A DNA stretch of 64,000 bases from Asterochloris sp. CNOR1 (taxonomy: Eukaryota > Chlorophyta > Trebouxiophyceae > Trebouxiales > Trebouxiaceae): assembly GCA_963969365.1 (NCBI GenBank), contig OZ017746.1, positions 3,720,001 through 3,784,000 of the forward strand, read 5' to 3'. This document shows, one piece after another, positions 53,550-63,969 of the stretch (position 1 is its first letter; each line of letters starts with the position of its first letter). The translations under genes were made by a program, and so were the position numbers. The notes below the pieces were generated by a model. It did not search any database and was not told the DNA's origin. It saw nothing but the letters and a program-made list of their open reading frames with translations.

Positions 53550-54150
53550 AGGCCACACTGTTGGGCACTACACTCATACAAGCAAGCTTGCCACCTGTCC
53601 TCAGGAGCCTGCCGGCTGGCAGCCTGGGGAACTGTCTGCTTCATGCTCAAACGGCTTGCCGCTGATGCTGGCCCTCTTGTGAGGCACCATGCATCTCACA
53701 CAGGCCATGAGCAGCTGAGACAAAGGCAGGCAAGATGAGAGCAGCAGAAAGCAGGCAAGATGGCAGCAACAAGCAGAGGGCACCATGGCAAAAGCAGCAC
53801 ACACAACTGTGCACAGCAGTCAGCACATGCAAGCATCGCAGATGCACCTTCAGCAGCCTGAGCGCCTGCCTTTGACCTCTTGCGCTTAGTCGCTCCAGGC
53901 CTCAGCTGCTGTGGAGCTGGCAGGCCTGCATCACAGGCTCAAGTTGCTGTGCTGCCACCTGTCGCACCCTCCTTCCCAACAGCAGGACAAGCAGTCCCTC
54001 AACCATTCTGGCAGCAGCACATGACTGGACAGATCGAGAGCTGCACACCTGCACACGCCGCTCAATCTCAACATGAGACAGACAGACGTGCACGTCGGTG
54101 GCTGGCCGCTTGCTGATGGGAAAGATGGCGTCTGCAAGCTGCAGTGTCAA
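53550..54150 (-). CDS. Putative small nuclear protein, partial hand model
   Basis: Two minus-strand segments look coding and join in phase 0: about 54140-54051 (acceptor CTGCAG; LADAIFPISKRP and HVEIERRVQ) and about 53911-53852 (acceptor CCACAG; basic, ending KRKRSKAGAQAAE). A third possible segment near 53680-53600 continues in the required phase with Ala/Ser/Gln-rich sequence. The basic cluster would suit a nuclear localisation signal. I recognise no family and cannot place a start or stop codon. Confidence 0.3.
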
Positions 54151-54382
54151 GGGTTGGATCTCTATTGCGGCTGCTGAAGTAGCGCAGCAGCTGAGGCAGG
54201 GGCTGCAGGCAGCAACAGCAGAGGGCCGCTCAGGGGCTGCAGTATGGCCTTCAGGCAGTGCGCTCCACACGCTCGAGGACGGTTTGCTAAAGCCATGCAA
54301 CATGTGGCTATGGTCAGTGGCACAACTTGCGTGCAACACCTGCAAGGGCTTTGGGTGGAGTTACTTACAGTTATGGTGGACC

Positions 54383-54539
54383 CTGAGCAGTACTGAGACG
54401 GCTGCCAGAGCCTTGCACAATTCCATGCATAAAACAACCTGACAGGCATTCAATGACCTGACAGGGAGCCTGCTGCCTGTCAGGTTGTGTGATGCATCAA
54501 ATTACATGAGGGTATGGCAGCTGTCTCAGTACTGCTCAG
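54383..54539. repeat. Long imperfect hairpin A (66-bp arms, 25-nt loop)
   Basis: Left arm 54383-54448 and right arm 54474-54539 are inverted copies with 54 of 66 positions matching by hand alignment. Both ends are anchored by exact blocks (CTGAGCAGTACTGAGAC and ACAACCTGACAGGCA) with mismatches concentrated in the middle. Weaker inverted similarity continues outwards (about 54195-54270 against 54565-54635), suggesting an older, larger inverted duplication. Confidence 0.9.
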
Positions 54540-54812
54540 TTGATGATGGGATCAGGCCTGTCTGGAGCACTGCACTCCTCGAGCTGCTCAGGACCGCCCT
54601 GAGGCCCCTCTGCTTGCTGCTCCTTGCCGCCGACCTTCATGGGTCTGCAATGAACAACTGCTCAGTCCATTTCTGATTCACTGCATGAGTTGGTGCAATA
54701 ACAGCATGAGTTCACAACCTTTGAACCGTCTTGGGCCTGTTGTGGCCTTGACTTCTCGCTCACCAGGTTGCAAGGTCGGCTGCCTTAAGTTTCAGCATGG
54801 CTGTCAGGGCGG

Positions 54813-54960
54813 GCTGCCCAAAATTTCCATGGTGGACAGGTTGTGTCTGCATGACAAAACACATGCAGACTCATGCCCCAGGCACAGTTGCCTGAAGCAA
54901 AAGTCTGCATGTGTTTTGTCGTGCAGAAACAATCTCTCCACTGTGAAACATGTGGGCAGC
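54813..54960. repeat. Long imperfect hairpin B (59-bp arms, 30-nt loop)
   Basis: Left arm 54813-54871 and right arm 54902-54960 match at 49 of 59 positions in inverted orientation, with an uninterrupted GACAAAACACATGCAGACT block next to the loop. The loop has its own small stem (CAGGCA / TGCCTG). Confidence 0.9.
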
Positions 54961-55112
54961 GTGCCTGCGCACGCAAGAGTGACACGACAGTGCAGAGGAG
55001 ACTGCTGCATCAGGGGCTACCACCACTCTCTGACACGAACGCCTGCACAGGCACTCAGGAATCGGAAGATGACTCTTGCTGCTATCAGCTGACTGTGCAA
55101 GAGTCGTCTGCA

Positions 55113-55222
55113 AGCTCACCATGAGATCTGAGATGGTGATTTACAACAACAAAGCTCCACCGTTTGACGAGTTGGTGGAGCTTCGTTGAGGTAGATCACC
55201 ATCTTAGATATCATGGTGAGCT
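55113..55222. repeat. Long imperfect hairpin C (49-bp arms, 12-nt loop)
   Basis: Left arm 55113-55161 and right arm 55174-55222 match at 43 of 49 positions in inverted orientation. Exact blocks are AGCTCACCATGA, AGATGGTGAT and AAGCTCCACC. The loop is GTTTGACGAGTT. This is the best paired of the four hairpins. Confidence 0.92.
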
Positions 55223-55707
55223 CATTGAGCAAAATGGGTCCTGGCCACGAAGTTTGACAATGTACTCAACAGCCTGCAGCAGGAAGCTTGCAGTGAACCA
55301 TGGCAAGTAAGCATGCCAATGCAAAGCAGCCGAGCCTCACTGTCTTGATATATAAGTCATCAAATTATTGGCTGCTCCCGTCTCCACTGCCTTGCTTGCT
55401 GACAGTTGCCTGCCTGTAATGCAGGGTGGAGGGAATAGGCCAGGCGGACCAAGCTGCACTTAGCTGCAAACTGCTCCCATTGCTTGTGGAACATGTCCAA
55501 GCAATGGCTGAGGACACCGCCACCGACTCTGCCTTTCAAGGCGGACAGGACTCTTGCCAGCGATGCAAGTTGTCGAGTCGCATCAGCCAGGCAGCTGGAG
55601 TCACTCTGCAGAGCAGCTCAGGACGTTTGCCTGAGGCCACAATGGATCATGTGCAATGCCATCAGCACTGAGCAAACCTGGAGGGCCGCTGCGACCTGCG
55701 CCAAATG

Positions 55708-55820
55708 GCACTCTTGAAAAAAGCGCCCTCACCTGGATGGCCATTGCGATCAATGCCAAAAATTACCTTTGGTGCAGGTCGCCACGGCCATCCAGATGAG
55801 CCTGCTCTCCTCAAGAGTGC
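55708..55820. repeat. Imperfect hairpin D (43-bp arms plus inner stem)
   Basis: Left arm 55708-55750 and right arm 55778-55820 match at 33 of 43 positions inverted, anchored by GCACTCTTGA and CTGGATGGCC. The 27-nt centre adds an inner stem (TGCCAAA pairing with TTTGGTGCA, one bulge), so the foldback is nearly continuous over 113 nt. Confidence 0.85.
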
Positions 55821-55946
55821 GCTGCAGCGCGAGTACAAGTCTGGCCTTCTGCAGGCAGACAAAGGGCTATGTTAGGAGGCGCCTTGAGAGCCACTATACT
55901 TGGATTTTATTGTTCTCAACGTTCTCCCCCTCTGTCTCCCCACAGA

Positions 55947-56072
55947 ATGCCGTCCTTTGTCTCCCTGCAGGACGCAGTGGCAGTCATGCAAGGTCTAATG
56001 GCGCGGCTTACAGAGCGGCTGTACAGCGCTGACTCAGGCTCACCTGGGAGCCTTGACGCCCTCAAAGACGCC
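55947..56072 (+). CDS. Possible leader exon or small gene upstream of CRSH
   Basis: An ATG at 55947, just after a pyrimidine tract and CACAG, opens 42 codons (MPSFVSLQDAVAVMQGLMAR, then an acidic, Ser/Gly stretch) ending at an AG|GTCACT donor. The peptide looks like an amphipathic helix. Its phase (2) does not match the accepted first CRSH exon, so any link to that gene is unproven. Confidence 0.3.
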
Positions 56073-56667
56073 AGGTCACTGCTTGATGACCCTTGTGCAG
56101 CTTGGGCATATGTATGGTTCTCGCAGTGCTGCCAGGCTTGAGGTTCCCTGCCCCCTCTTTCCAGTCCACATGTGGATCAGTGAGGGGAGGCCTGCTAAGT
56201 ACTGGATTGGGCATAGATGCAGGCAGATCAAGCTGTGCCTCAGCTGCAGACATCCCATGCAGGGAGCCGCCTCTCTGCAGCAGGTCTTTGCAGTGCAACA
56301 GACCTGCGTACACTGCCTGTGTCTCGGAACGTGCACCTCATCTCGGGCAGTACGACCAGACTAGCGACAGCGTGCTGCACCAGAATGGGATTCTGAGTGA
56401 CCAGACCAGTTTTGTACAGACCAATCGTACTTTGGGGGCTGAGACCAATCCATGATCTGTCTTTGTACTGAACCGTGGCTCAAGCTGCCAGCCAGCAGTT
56501 CTGCTGCCAAGTTCCGCCTGCTGCCCATCTGCTGAATCAGCCAGAAACCCTGGCCCAAGGTAACACCCCTTAGGTCAGATCCAAAGCTCTGTCTGACAGT
56601 GGACACTGCGTGTCCAAGACAGGTCCCTCAATCTGCATGTCAGGTCACACAAGCCTGCAGGGGAGCC

Positions 56668-59600
56668 ATGCAGTGTTCTTTGGGTCCTCACTTGAATGGC
56701 CATGTGCGAGGGCAGGGGCCTCTGCCTCGAGCAGCACCCCTCCAATTCATGCACAGGCAGCACGTTCTCAAAGTTCTCTCGAGAGCAGCTGCCACAGAGA
56801 GCTCCAAGGCAAGCCACAAGTATTCATGCACCGAACAGCACACGCTGCCACCTGCTGTCATGGCCTGTGAAACACCCAGCAAGTTGCTCTGCAACTTTTT
56901 GACCACAAACAGCGCTGATCCCCATGACATGCACATGCAGGCACATGAGGCCGAGGACAGCGTGCAGCAGGGGCTGTCTCAACACTCTGGCAGCAGACGG
57001 ACGCTGGAGTTCATGGGAGCCTGGAGTGACCTGGCCAGCCGGCTGCCATCCCTGGCTGGCCCGGGCTCGGCCCTCATCCTCAATGCGCTGAAGCTCGCTG
57101 TCGCCTGCGGCCGGCCACTGACCTCCCCGCTGAACCAGGCAGAACAGGAGCCTGAGCCTTGGGGCGCAGCCCAGCTGGCTGGCAGCTTGTCAGCTGCGCA
57201 GGCCAGCAATCTGCGCAGCGGGACACCTGCTCAAGCAAAAGCTGCTGGCGCAAGACAACTGCAGGGGCCCAGCACGGCTCAGGGGAGCTTCGGAGATGCC
57301 CCTGCGGCGGCGCTGGACATCGCTCTGCAGCTGGCCGACCTGGCTGCGCATGGCCTGCCCCTCGACGGCGAGAGCATTGCTGCGGGGATGCTGATGGACT
57401 GTGTGGAGCAGGGCAGGCTCCAGCTGGCCACAGTCAAGGATCGGCTGGGCACTGGCGCTGCCCAGCTGCTGCAGGTGCAGAGACCTGTTGCTGAAAATGG
57501 GCTGCATGCTCAAAGTTTTGGCTTCTGGACACTTTTGGGTATGATGTGACAGGATGCTGAGCTGCCCTTAGAGAGCCTGCCGCATGCAGGAAGTGCGATG
57601 CTGCAGCCTGGACACGACGTTGTGTGGCCAGATCTGAGGGATGATCGTGCCCATGCAGGGAGATGACTGACAGCTGTACTGCCACATGCTATCGTCATCA
57701 CCTGTGCTTACTGGCTGTCTCACTTCGTGCTGTTGTGATGCATCTGCAGGAGATCATCAAGGTTCGCCAGCTGGCCCAGCGGGTGAACTTGTACGATGAT
57801 ACGGCCACAAGGTGAGACACTGCAGAGAGCCAGAATGTGGGAGCGGGGAGTGAGGGTAGACACTTGATGCGGTGTCAGCTGTGCCGCCTGCTGCGGCCAA
57901 GCCATCCTCCCTCTTGTGCAGCTTCAAGGGATCGGGTCTCCCAGCTTCTGCTTTTGAGGCAATGCCTGGCCCAGCCTGCACTCAGCGCATGCAGGCACAG
58001 ATGGCAGCCTGAGAAGCGCCTGATTGAGCTTTCAAACCACCTGGGAGGGCCAGGGCCGTGTGTGGTTCAACTGGCTCAGCAGGCATGCAGCATGATCAAG
58101 CTCACAAACAGCATGTGAAAGCTGCTTCAGGGGCCTGAGTGAGTTTCACCCGACTCAGCCTGCATGTGACACTTGTTCCCCCTGCTGTGCAGGGGCCTGC
58201 GCGAGATGTGCCTAGCCTTCTATGATAAGAGGGCCACAGTGGTGGAGGTGCTGGCGCGGGCCAACGGCCTGGCCCAGCTGGGCAGCATGACCCACTACAA
58301 ACGCCAGCTGACAGCCATAGAGGCATTGCAGATCTATGTGCCGCTGGCCCATGCCCTGGGCATGGCTGCCACCGCCGCAGAGATGGAGGACAGGTGCTTC
58401 AAGGTGAGACAGCGTTTGTGTCCTCCAATGCTCTTTGGCAATGGCTGCAGCAGAAGCATCATGGCAGGGGCCTGCGCTCAAGGGCGAGCTTGGGCTTTTC
58501 TGAAAACCAACAATGCACATCAACAAACAGCTCTGCTGGGGCTCCAGCAGAGTTCAGTGATGGGCAGTCAAGGGCAGCTCTACATTGAGCTTGGGGACAT
58601 TGGCACGGTTCATGCCGCCCACACTGGTCTGGACACCGTGAAGGGGGACGCGACTGCAGAGTTTGCCACCGCTTATGGACCATGCCGGATGCAGGAGCTG
58701 TTTCCAGAGTCCTACGCGGAGACTGCTGCCTGGCTGAGCCGGCAGCTGGACCAGGCCGGCAACAGCCTGGAGGCCTGCCGCGCGGCCCTTCAAGCTGCTC
58801 TGGAAGGCGATGCTGTCTTCATGGAGCTGGCTGCAGGCTGTCAGGTATGGGGTTCCTGCATTACTGCCCTGCACCTCTGCACCATTGCAGCACAATCATC
58901 AAGTGACACTTGTCATTGCCTTAGTCCTGCCAACTCTGAGGTTCTTGCAGTCTCCAATGTTCTGTGGTCATGGCCCACGCAGCAGCAGCCACATCTGTGG
59001 TGACAAGTGCGAGCGCTGCCTGCAGATGCAGATGCGCACCAAGAGCCTCTTCAGCACCATGAAGAAGCTGCTGCGCCTGGGGCATGCAGGGTGAGGCGAT
59101 TCGCGTCAAACACTGCTGCCTTGGACATTCCCCTGCTGCTCATCCGCCACCGGTCAGGGCTCCAGGGCGCTGATCTGGGAGTGAGATTCATCCAGATCAG
59201 CATGCTCAGGCTGGCCGCTTCATGCCTCAAATTGGTGCATGCCTTTGCTAGCCCCAGCATCAGCAGCATGCCTGCTGTTGGCTCTTGCCCCTCACTGCCC
59301 AGGCATAGGCCAGCTAATGATGTCTAGAGGCCCCTCGTCAGGACAGGCAAGGCAGCATGCGACTATCGGCACTTGCCTGCAGGAGGCGGCGGGACCAGAT
59401 CCATGATGTCCTGGGCCTGCGCTGCATCGTGCAGCCTCTCAAGCTCGGGAACTCTGTGCTGGCTGCCAAAATGGCCACTGAGGTGGGCAGGCTACCTGAG
59501 CACCTACAACCCTGCAACATACCCTGCTTTGGGATACTGTCCTGAACACAGCTGCTCACGTCTGCCATTCCTGAAGTTGTCAGCTATGCTTCCTGCCACA

Positions 59601-62600
59601 GCCTGCTGTCCTGCATCATGCACTTCTGATGGCACTGCATGCACAACGCTCATCTGTTCGGCACATTTCTGCTGGTCTGCATGTGGGCCTGCCAGCCCCC
59701 ATGCCCAGCCATCTTCTACCTCTTCCTGTCAGACTCATGGTCACCTTACTGCCTGCTGCAAGGGGTGTGGTTCCCCTGGCAACATGGCACTGAATGTACT
59801 GCTTCCAAGCAAGACCTCCCACCAATCTCGGTCCTGGAAGCACGGGACAGTGTGAAGCTGAACTGCCTGCAGGCCTGCTATCGTGTGGTGGAGGTGGCCC
59901 AGGGCCTGTGGCACTCCCCACACCCCAAAGCAAAGGATTACATTGTCCGCCCCAAGGCAAATGGGTACCAGAGCCTACACCTCACACTGACGGTGGCCAC
60001 CGCAGCAGCAGCTGCCTCAGCAGCTGCAGTGGATGGGGCTGCCCTGCGCTCTGCGCTGGAGGAGGATGAGGTGCTGCCCAGCCAGCAGGAGGGGGCTGTG
60101 TTCCTGGAGCTGCAGATCCGCACGCAGGGTGGGCACAGCATCTGTGGGTGTTTACAGTAGGGCTGCTGCAGTTGAGGTGCTGCTCAGCCAGTGGGATTGG
60201 TTGTTTCTTGGGCTGCAGGTTTGTAAGCAGGGTGAGCACTCCTCACAGTCGCATGGCAGACATGCTGCTGTTGGGGTGTTCCCAGCCAGCAGTAAGTTGC
60301 AGACTGACCGCGCTGCACACGGCATTTACAGCAGGACATGCAGTTGTTGAGGTGCTGCCCAGCCAGCATATGGGAGCGGTGTCTCTTGAGCTGCAGATTT
60401 ACGTGCAGGGCAAGCATGAATTGGTGGCAGCATAGGGCTGCAGGCAGGGCTTGCAGATTGACATTGCCCAATGCTTGGTCAGGGCGGGCTGCGCTCAACC
60501 GCAAAGGGGCGCTGCAGAACTGCTGTAGGGATGTGGTCAATACTCCCATTCTCTCTGTGTTACAGCATGTGTCAATGCTGCAAGGTGCTGTGCCAGACTG
60601 CCTTGCCCCGCTGTGCAGCACGCTAGAGGCCCCCGGGCTGCACGCCTGCACAAGAGAGAGCTGCATTTGTTGCGTAGGTGCTACATGGCTGCACACAGTT
60701 CCCGACCCCACAACCTGCTGTTTCGCAGGTATGCATGCCGCTGCCGTGTCTGGCCATGCAGCCCACAACGCATACAAGGGCGGTCTGGAGCCTCAGCAGG
60801 CTCGCAGCCTCCAGGCCTGGACGCATGCTCTCAGCGAGGCTCTGCACTCCCTTTCAGGTAGGTAGCTGCCCGCAGAATCTGACGGCCTGCTCTGCCTGGT
60901 GAAGGCTTTGCCGGCAGGCTTTCCTTTGCAGACAAAGTGTTTTGGGATAGTCTTGCTGGACATGAGCCATTGCCTTCTGCCTAGAGGCTGAGTGCACTGG
61001 TGCCAGGCAGTTTCCACTGCTTGGTGGCTCGCATGCTGGAGTCTCTGCCGTGACTGGATTGCCTGGCTGCAGATGTCTCTGTGGACAGCGGGGAGGGGAC
61101 CCAGGAGCCAGCCGAGGAGCTGTTCAGGTGAGGCTGGCCTGGCCCCTTGGATACTGCCATGCAGGCTGTGCCCCGGTCTGTTCTCTCTCCCCCATTGCGG
61201 CCTGCATCCCTGGCAAAGGCTGCTGGGCCTGCTGCAGGGGTCCTCTGCTTCATGTGGCAAGCTGTGCTACCAGCCTGCCACCTGCACCGTGTTGCTATTG
61301 CTTCACGCTGTGCTGCAGGCACCTGGACCGCAATGGGGATGGCTACCTCTCTGTCCAAGAGATGGAGGAGCTGCTGCTGGAGCTGGGCATTGGGGGTGAG
61401 GATGCTCAGCGTGCAGCCACGGGGCTGCTGCGTGCTGCAGGCAGCGGGGAGGGGCAGGGGGTGTCGGTGGCCAGCTTCCTGCAGTTCTACCGCCAGGTGG
61501 GTGGAACTCCAAGCTGCTGCACTGCTGGCCATGTGCTGTCGGCAGCAGACAGCAATGGTGACCAGTTGCTGTAGTTGTCACAATCAGATTGGTGGGAGGC
61601 AGGGCTCTGCTTTGCATTGCCGGCAGCAGGGAGGGCCAGGGCATGCCATTTTTGGTCATGTCCTTGCAGGGGGCAGAGCTTTGCTGTTGTTGAGGGGAGC
61701 ACCTGTGAGGCAGGACAGCGCAGACAGGGCCAGAGGCTCTTGTCACTTTGGCCATAATTGCTTGGGGAGTAGTCAATGTCGTACAGTTCCACGGAGAGTT
61801 CGGTAGATCTCCTAGGGGCTTTGCTGTTGAGCTAGCAGATTGGGCATCAATGAGCTGGCTGCTGACAACATGCGCATGTGCAGCGGCAACCAGGTGCAGA
61901 GACAGGGCAAAGCTCTGCAGAGAGAGGCTGTGCAGGCAGCTGTTTGCACTGACCATGCGGACCAGAGGGCTCCTTTGCAGTGCTTCAGGCATCACGCAGC
62001 TTGTAGCCTTGAGCTCCTTCCCTGAAGCTCTACCAGCATTGCATGAAGGCAAGCAGCAGCAAGGATGAGGACCTCTGCCATTCTGGCACCTGTCATGAGC
62101 GCCAGCTCTGGCGCGCTGAGATGCAAACTTATTCCAATTGATCCTACTGAGCTGCTGCCCCGCCCTACGCATAGCATGGTTCAATATTGGCTCTCTATGG
62201 AGCTGTGGCATAGGCCATAACGTACTGCTTGCAGGCAAGCTTAGATGCTAGGTGGCGAGCAACAGCTAATGAAAGGCTCTTCCTGCCAGTATGTGCAGTC
62301 AGCATACTGCAGCATTGCCTTAGACCCATCTATATAGCATCTTTAGTGCTGCTGGCTGCCGTCCACCATGCACCTGGCAGCCCTCCGGTGTGTGTCCCAC
62401 TACCATCGCTCCCTGAGTACACGCTTGGGGATGCCTAGAAGATGGGCTGCACACTTGCAACAGGTGGCGCTCAAGCATGGGGCGCGCTTGGCGTAAATTG
62501 TTCAAGCATGCAATGCCAGCACACAACATTTCACGCCACCTTGCGCACACACCCCTCATCACCTGCAGGCCACCGTCGTGCGTGCCCTGCCCTGGGTGGA

Positions 62601-63969
62601 TCAGGAGACAGCTCTTGACCTGAGGCTGTCCACCAGCATGGACTCAGATGACCTGTCTGATGTCGACTTGGATGCCAGCTGGGATGTGGACAGCTACAGC
62701 GAGGACCTGGGCCCTGGCCTTGACACTGAGGCGGCCTCAAGTGCCAGCCTCAGCTCAGCAGAGGAGTCCGATGCCAGCTGGGAGGATGCCAGTTTCAGTG
62801 AGGACTCTGGCCCTGGGGCTGCCTCAAGTGCCAGCCTCAGCTTGGCTCAGGAGGCAGAAGCACCTGTTGGTGTCCACGCCCCGCGTGGGGCGCCTGCAGC
62901 AGGCAGTTCTGAGGGATCCTCTGCTGCTGCGGCTGGCCAGCAGATCAAGCCACATGGCCTCGAGGCCAGCTTCAGTGCTGCTGGATCTGCAGGCGCGGCA
63001 GACCGGGCTGCGCAGCTGTCTGACTCTCATCCAAGGGGCGCCCACAACCAGCATGTGCCGGCTTCCGCGGCATCCACCAGCACCAGCAGTGCCCACCCCA
63101 ACAGCTCTGTGGGCAGCATCAGTATGTGTAGCTCAGGCTGCTTCCCCACCTTCAAAAACAGCTCCAGCACCTTGCCCACCAGCCTGCACACCGGCAGCGC
63201 AGGCACGACAGCAATGCGGCACCATCTGCTGCCCACACGGGCGTCAGCCGGTGCCTGCTATAGCCGACAGGGCCCTGCACAGAGGCGTGGGGCCAGGGTG
63301 GTCACCCGTGCGCGCGGGGAGCAGCAGGCAATCCTGCTGACCAAGCCGGAGCTCGATGCCTTCGCCGGCGGCGACGGCGGCCCCCCAGACGCAGAGGCAG
63401 CCAGCTCAGGGCAGGGTGTGGAGGCTGCTGCACTGCCAAACGGCAGCAGCAGCGACCTCCCAGGCGCTGTCGCAGATGTGGGGGGTCCTGCGCAGGCTGC
63501 CGGCGCCCCTGCCTCAGCAAATGGCAGCGGCTCCACCAGACGCTCTTCTGAGGCCTCCAGCGGGAGCTGGGATGAGCCTGCAGCAGGGCCCATGCCTGAG
63601 TCTGTGCCTGGGACAGCAGACCCCACTCCCAGGGTGGGGTCTGAGGCAGGGTTTATGGCACAGGCCCAGCCTGGTACAGAGCCCATGGCCCCCACAGAGC
63701 TGGGAGATGTTGTGAGCGCCCTCTGTGGGCAGGAGGGCTCCCTGGATGAGGCCAGCATGGATGATGCCCTGCTGTGCAGCGTGGCCTGGTCAGGCAGCGG
63801 CACCTCCCTGGACGCATCCTCAGATGACCCGCAACAGGACAGCGCTCCAGACTTGGCCCTTGCAGCAGGTGGCTGCTGCACTGTGAAGCTGGAAGAGAAG
63901 CTGCTCTGCCAGCAGGGCTGCTTTGCGCTGGGGCGTCCGCGTGCCTGCTGTTGCATGGTGCAGGTGTGA
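56668..63969 (+). CDS. Calcium-regulated RelA/SpoT homologue (CRSH), (p)ppGpp synthetase with EF-hand; start and 3' end uncertain
   Basis: Exons: 56668(?)-57474, 57750-57811, 58193-58403, 58695-58844, 59026-59090, 59383-59482, 59873-60128, 60729-60857, 61073-61127, 61319-61496, 62569-63969; phases agree throughout. The N-terminus is basic and Ser/Ala-rich, compatible with a plastid transit peptide. The HD hydrolase-like domain is degenerate: the usual LLHDVVED reads LMDCVEQG. The synthetase domain is complete in outline (RTKSLFSTMKK, RRRDQIHDVLGLRCIV, KDYIVRPKANGYQSLH, FLELQIRTQGMH and SGHAAHNAYK). One canonical EF-hand loop follows (DRNGDGYLSVQE), then a second degenerate one (AAGSGEGQGVSVASF). 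Plant CRSH enzymes make (p)ppGpp in chloroplasts in response to calcium. The last exon adds 466 acidic Ser/Ala/Gly-rich residues; it could belong to this gene or be another gene, and its true end may be a donor just before the TGA or lie outside the window. Confidence 0.8.
60171..60417 (+). repeat. Three decayed copies of a CRSH exon end within the following intron
   Basis: The exon end at 60065-60136 (GAGGTGCTGCCCAGCCAGCA, then GAGCTGCAGATCCGCACGCA and its donor GGTGGGCAC) is repeated at 60171-60240, about 60268-60300 and 60345-60416. The last copy still translates as EVLPSQHMGAVSLELQIYVQ against the real EVLPSQQEGAVFLELQIRTQ, and the first as EVLLSQWDWLFLGLQVCKQG, so they are clear duplicates of coding sequence plus splice donor. 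Confidence 0.92.
62569..63969 (+). other. Long acidic low-complexity exon at the 3' end of CRSH
   Basis: A single open frame of 466 codons runs from a CCTGCAG acceptor at 62568 to a TGA. The start is structured-looking (VRALPWVDQETALDLRL) and joins the EF-hand exon in phase 0; the rest is Asp/Glu/Ser/Ala/Gly-rich with a repeated pattern (DASWDVDSYSEDLGPG; DASWEDASFSEDSGPG; each followed by AASSASLS). No domain is recognised. The 1.07-kb gap before it is unusually long for this gene. Confidence 0.6.

Noticed and set aside
60148-60435. Open frame containing ELQIRTQ-like peptides as an extra CRSH exon
   Set aside because: The peptides duplicate the preceding exon, and the chain 60128 to 60729 already joins in phase to the next conserved synthetase block. 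They are echoes, not exons.
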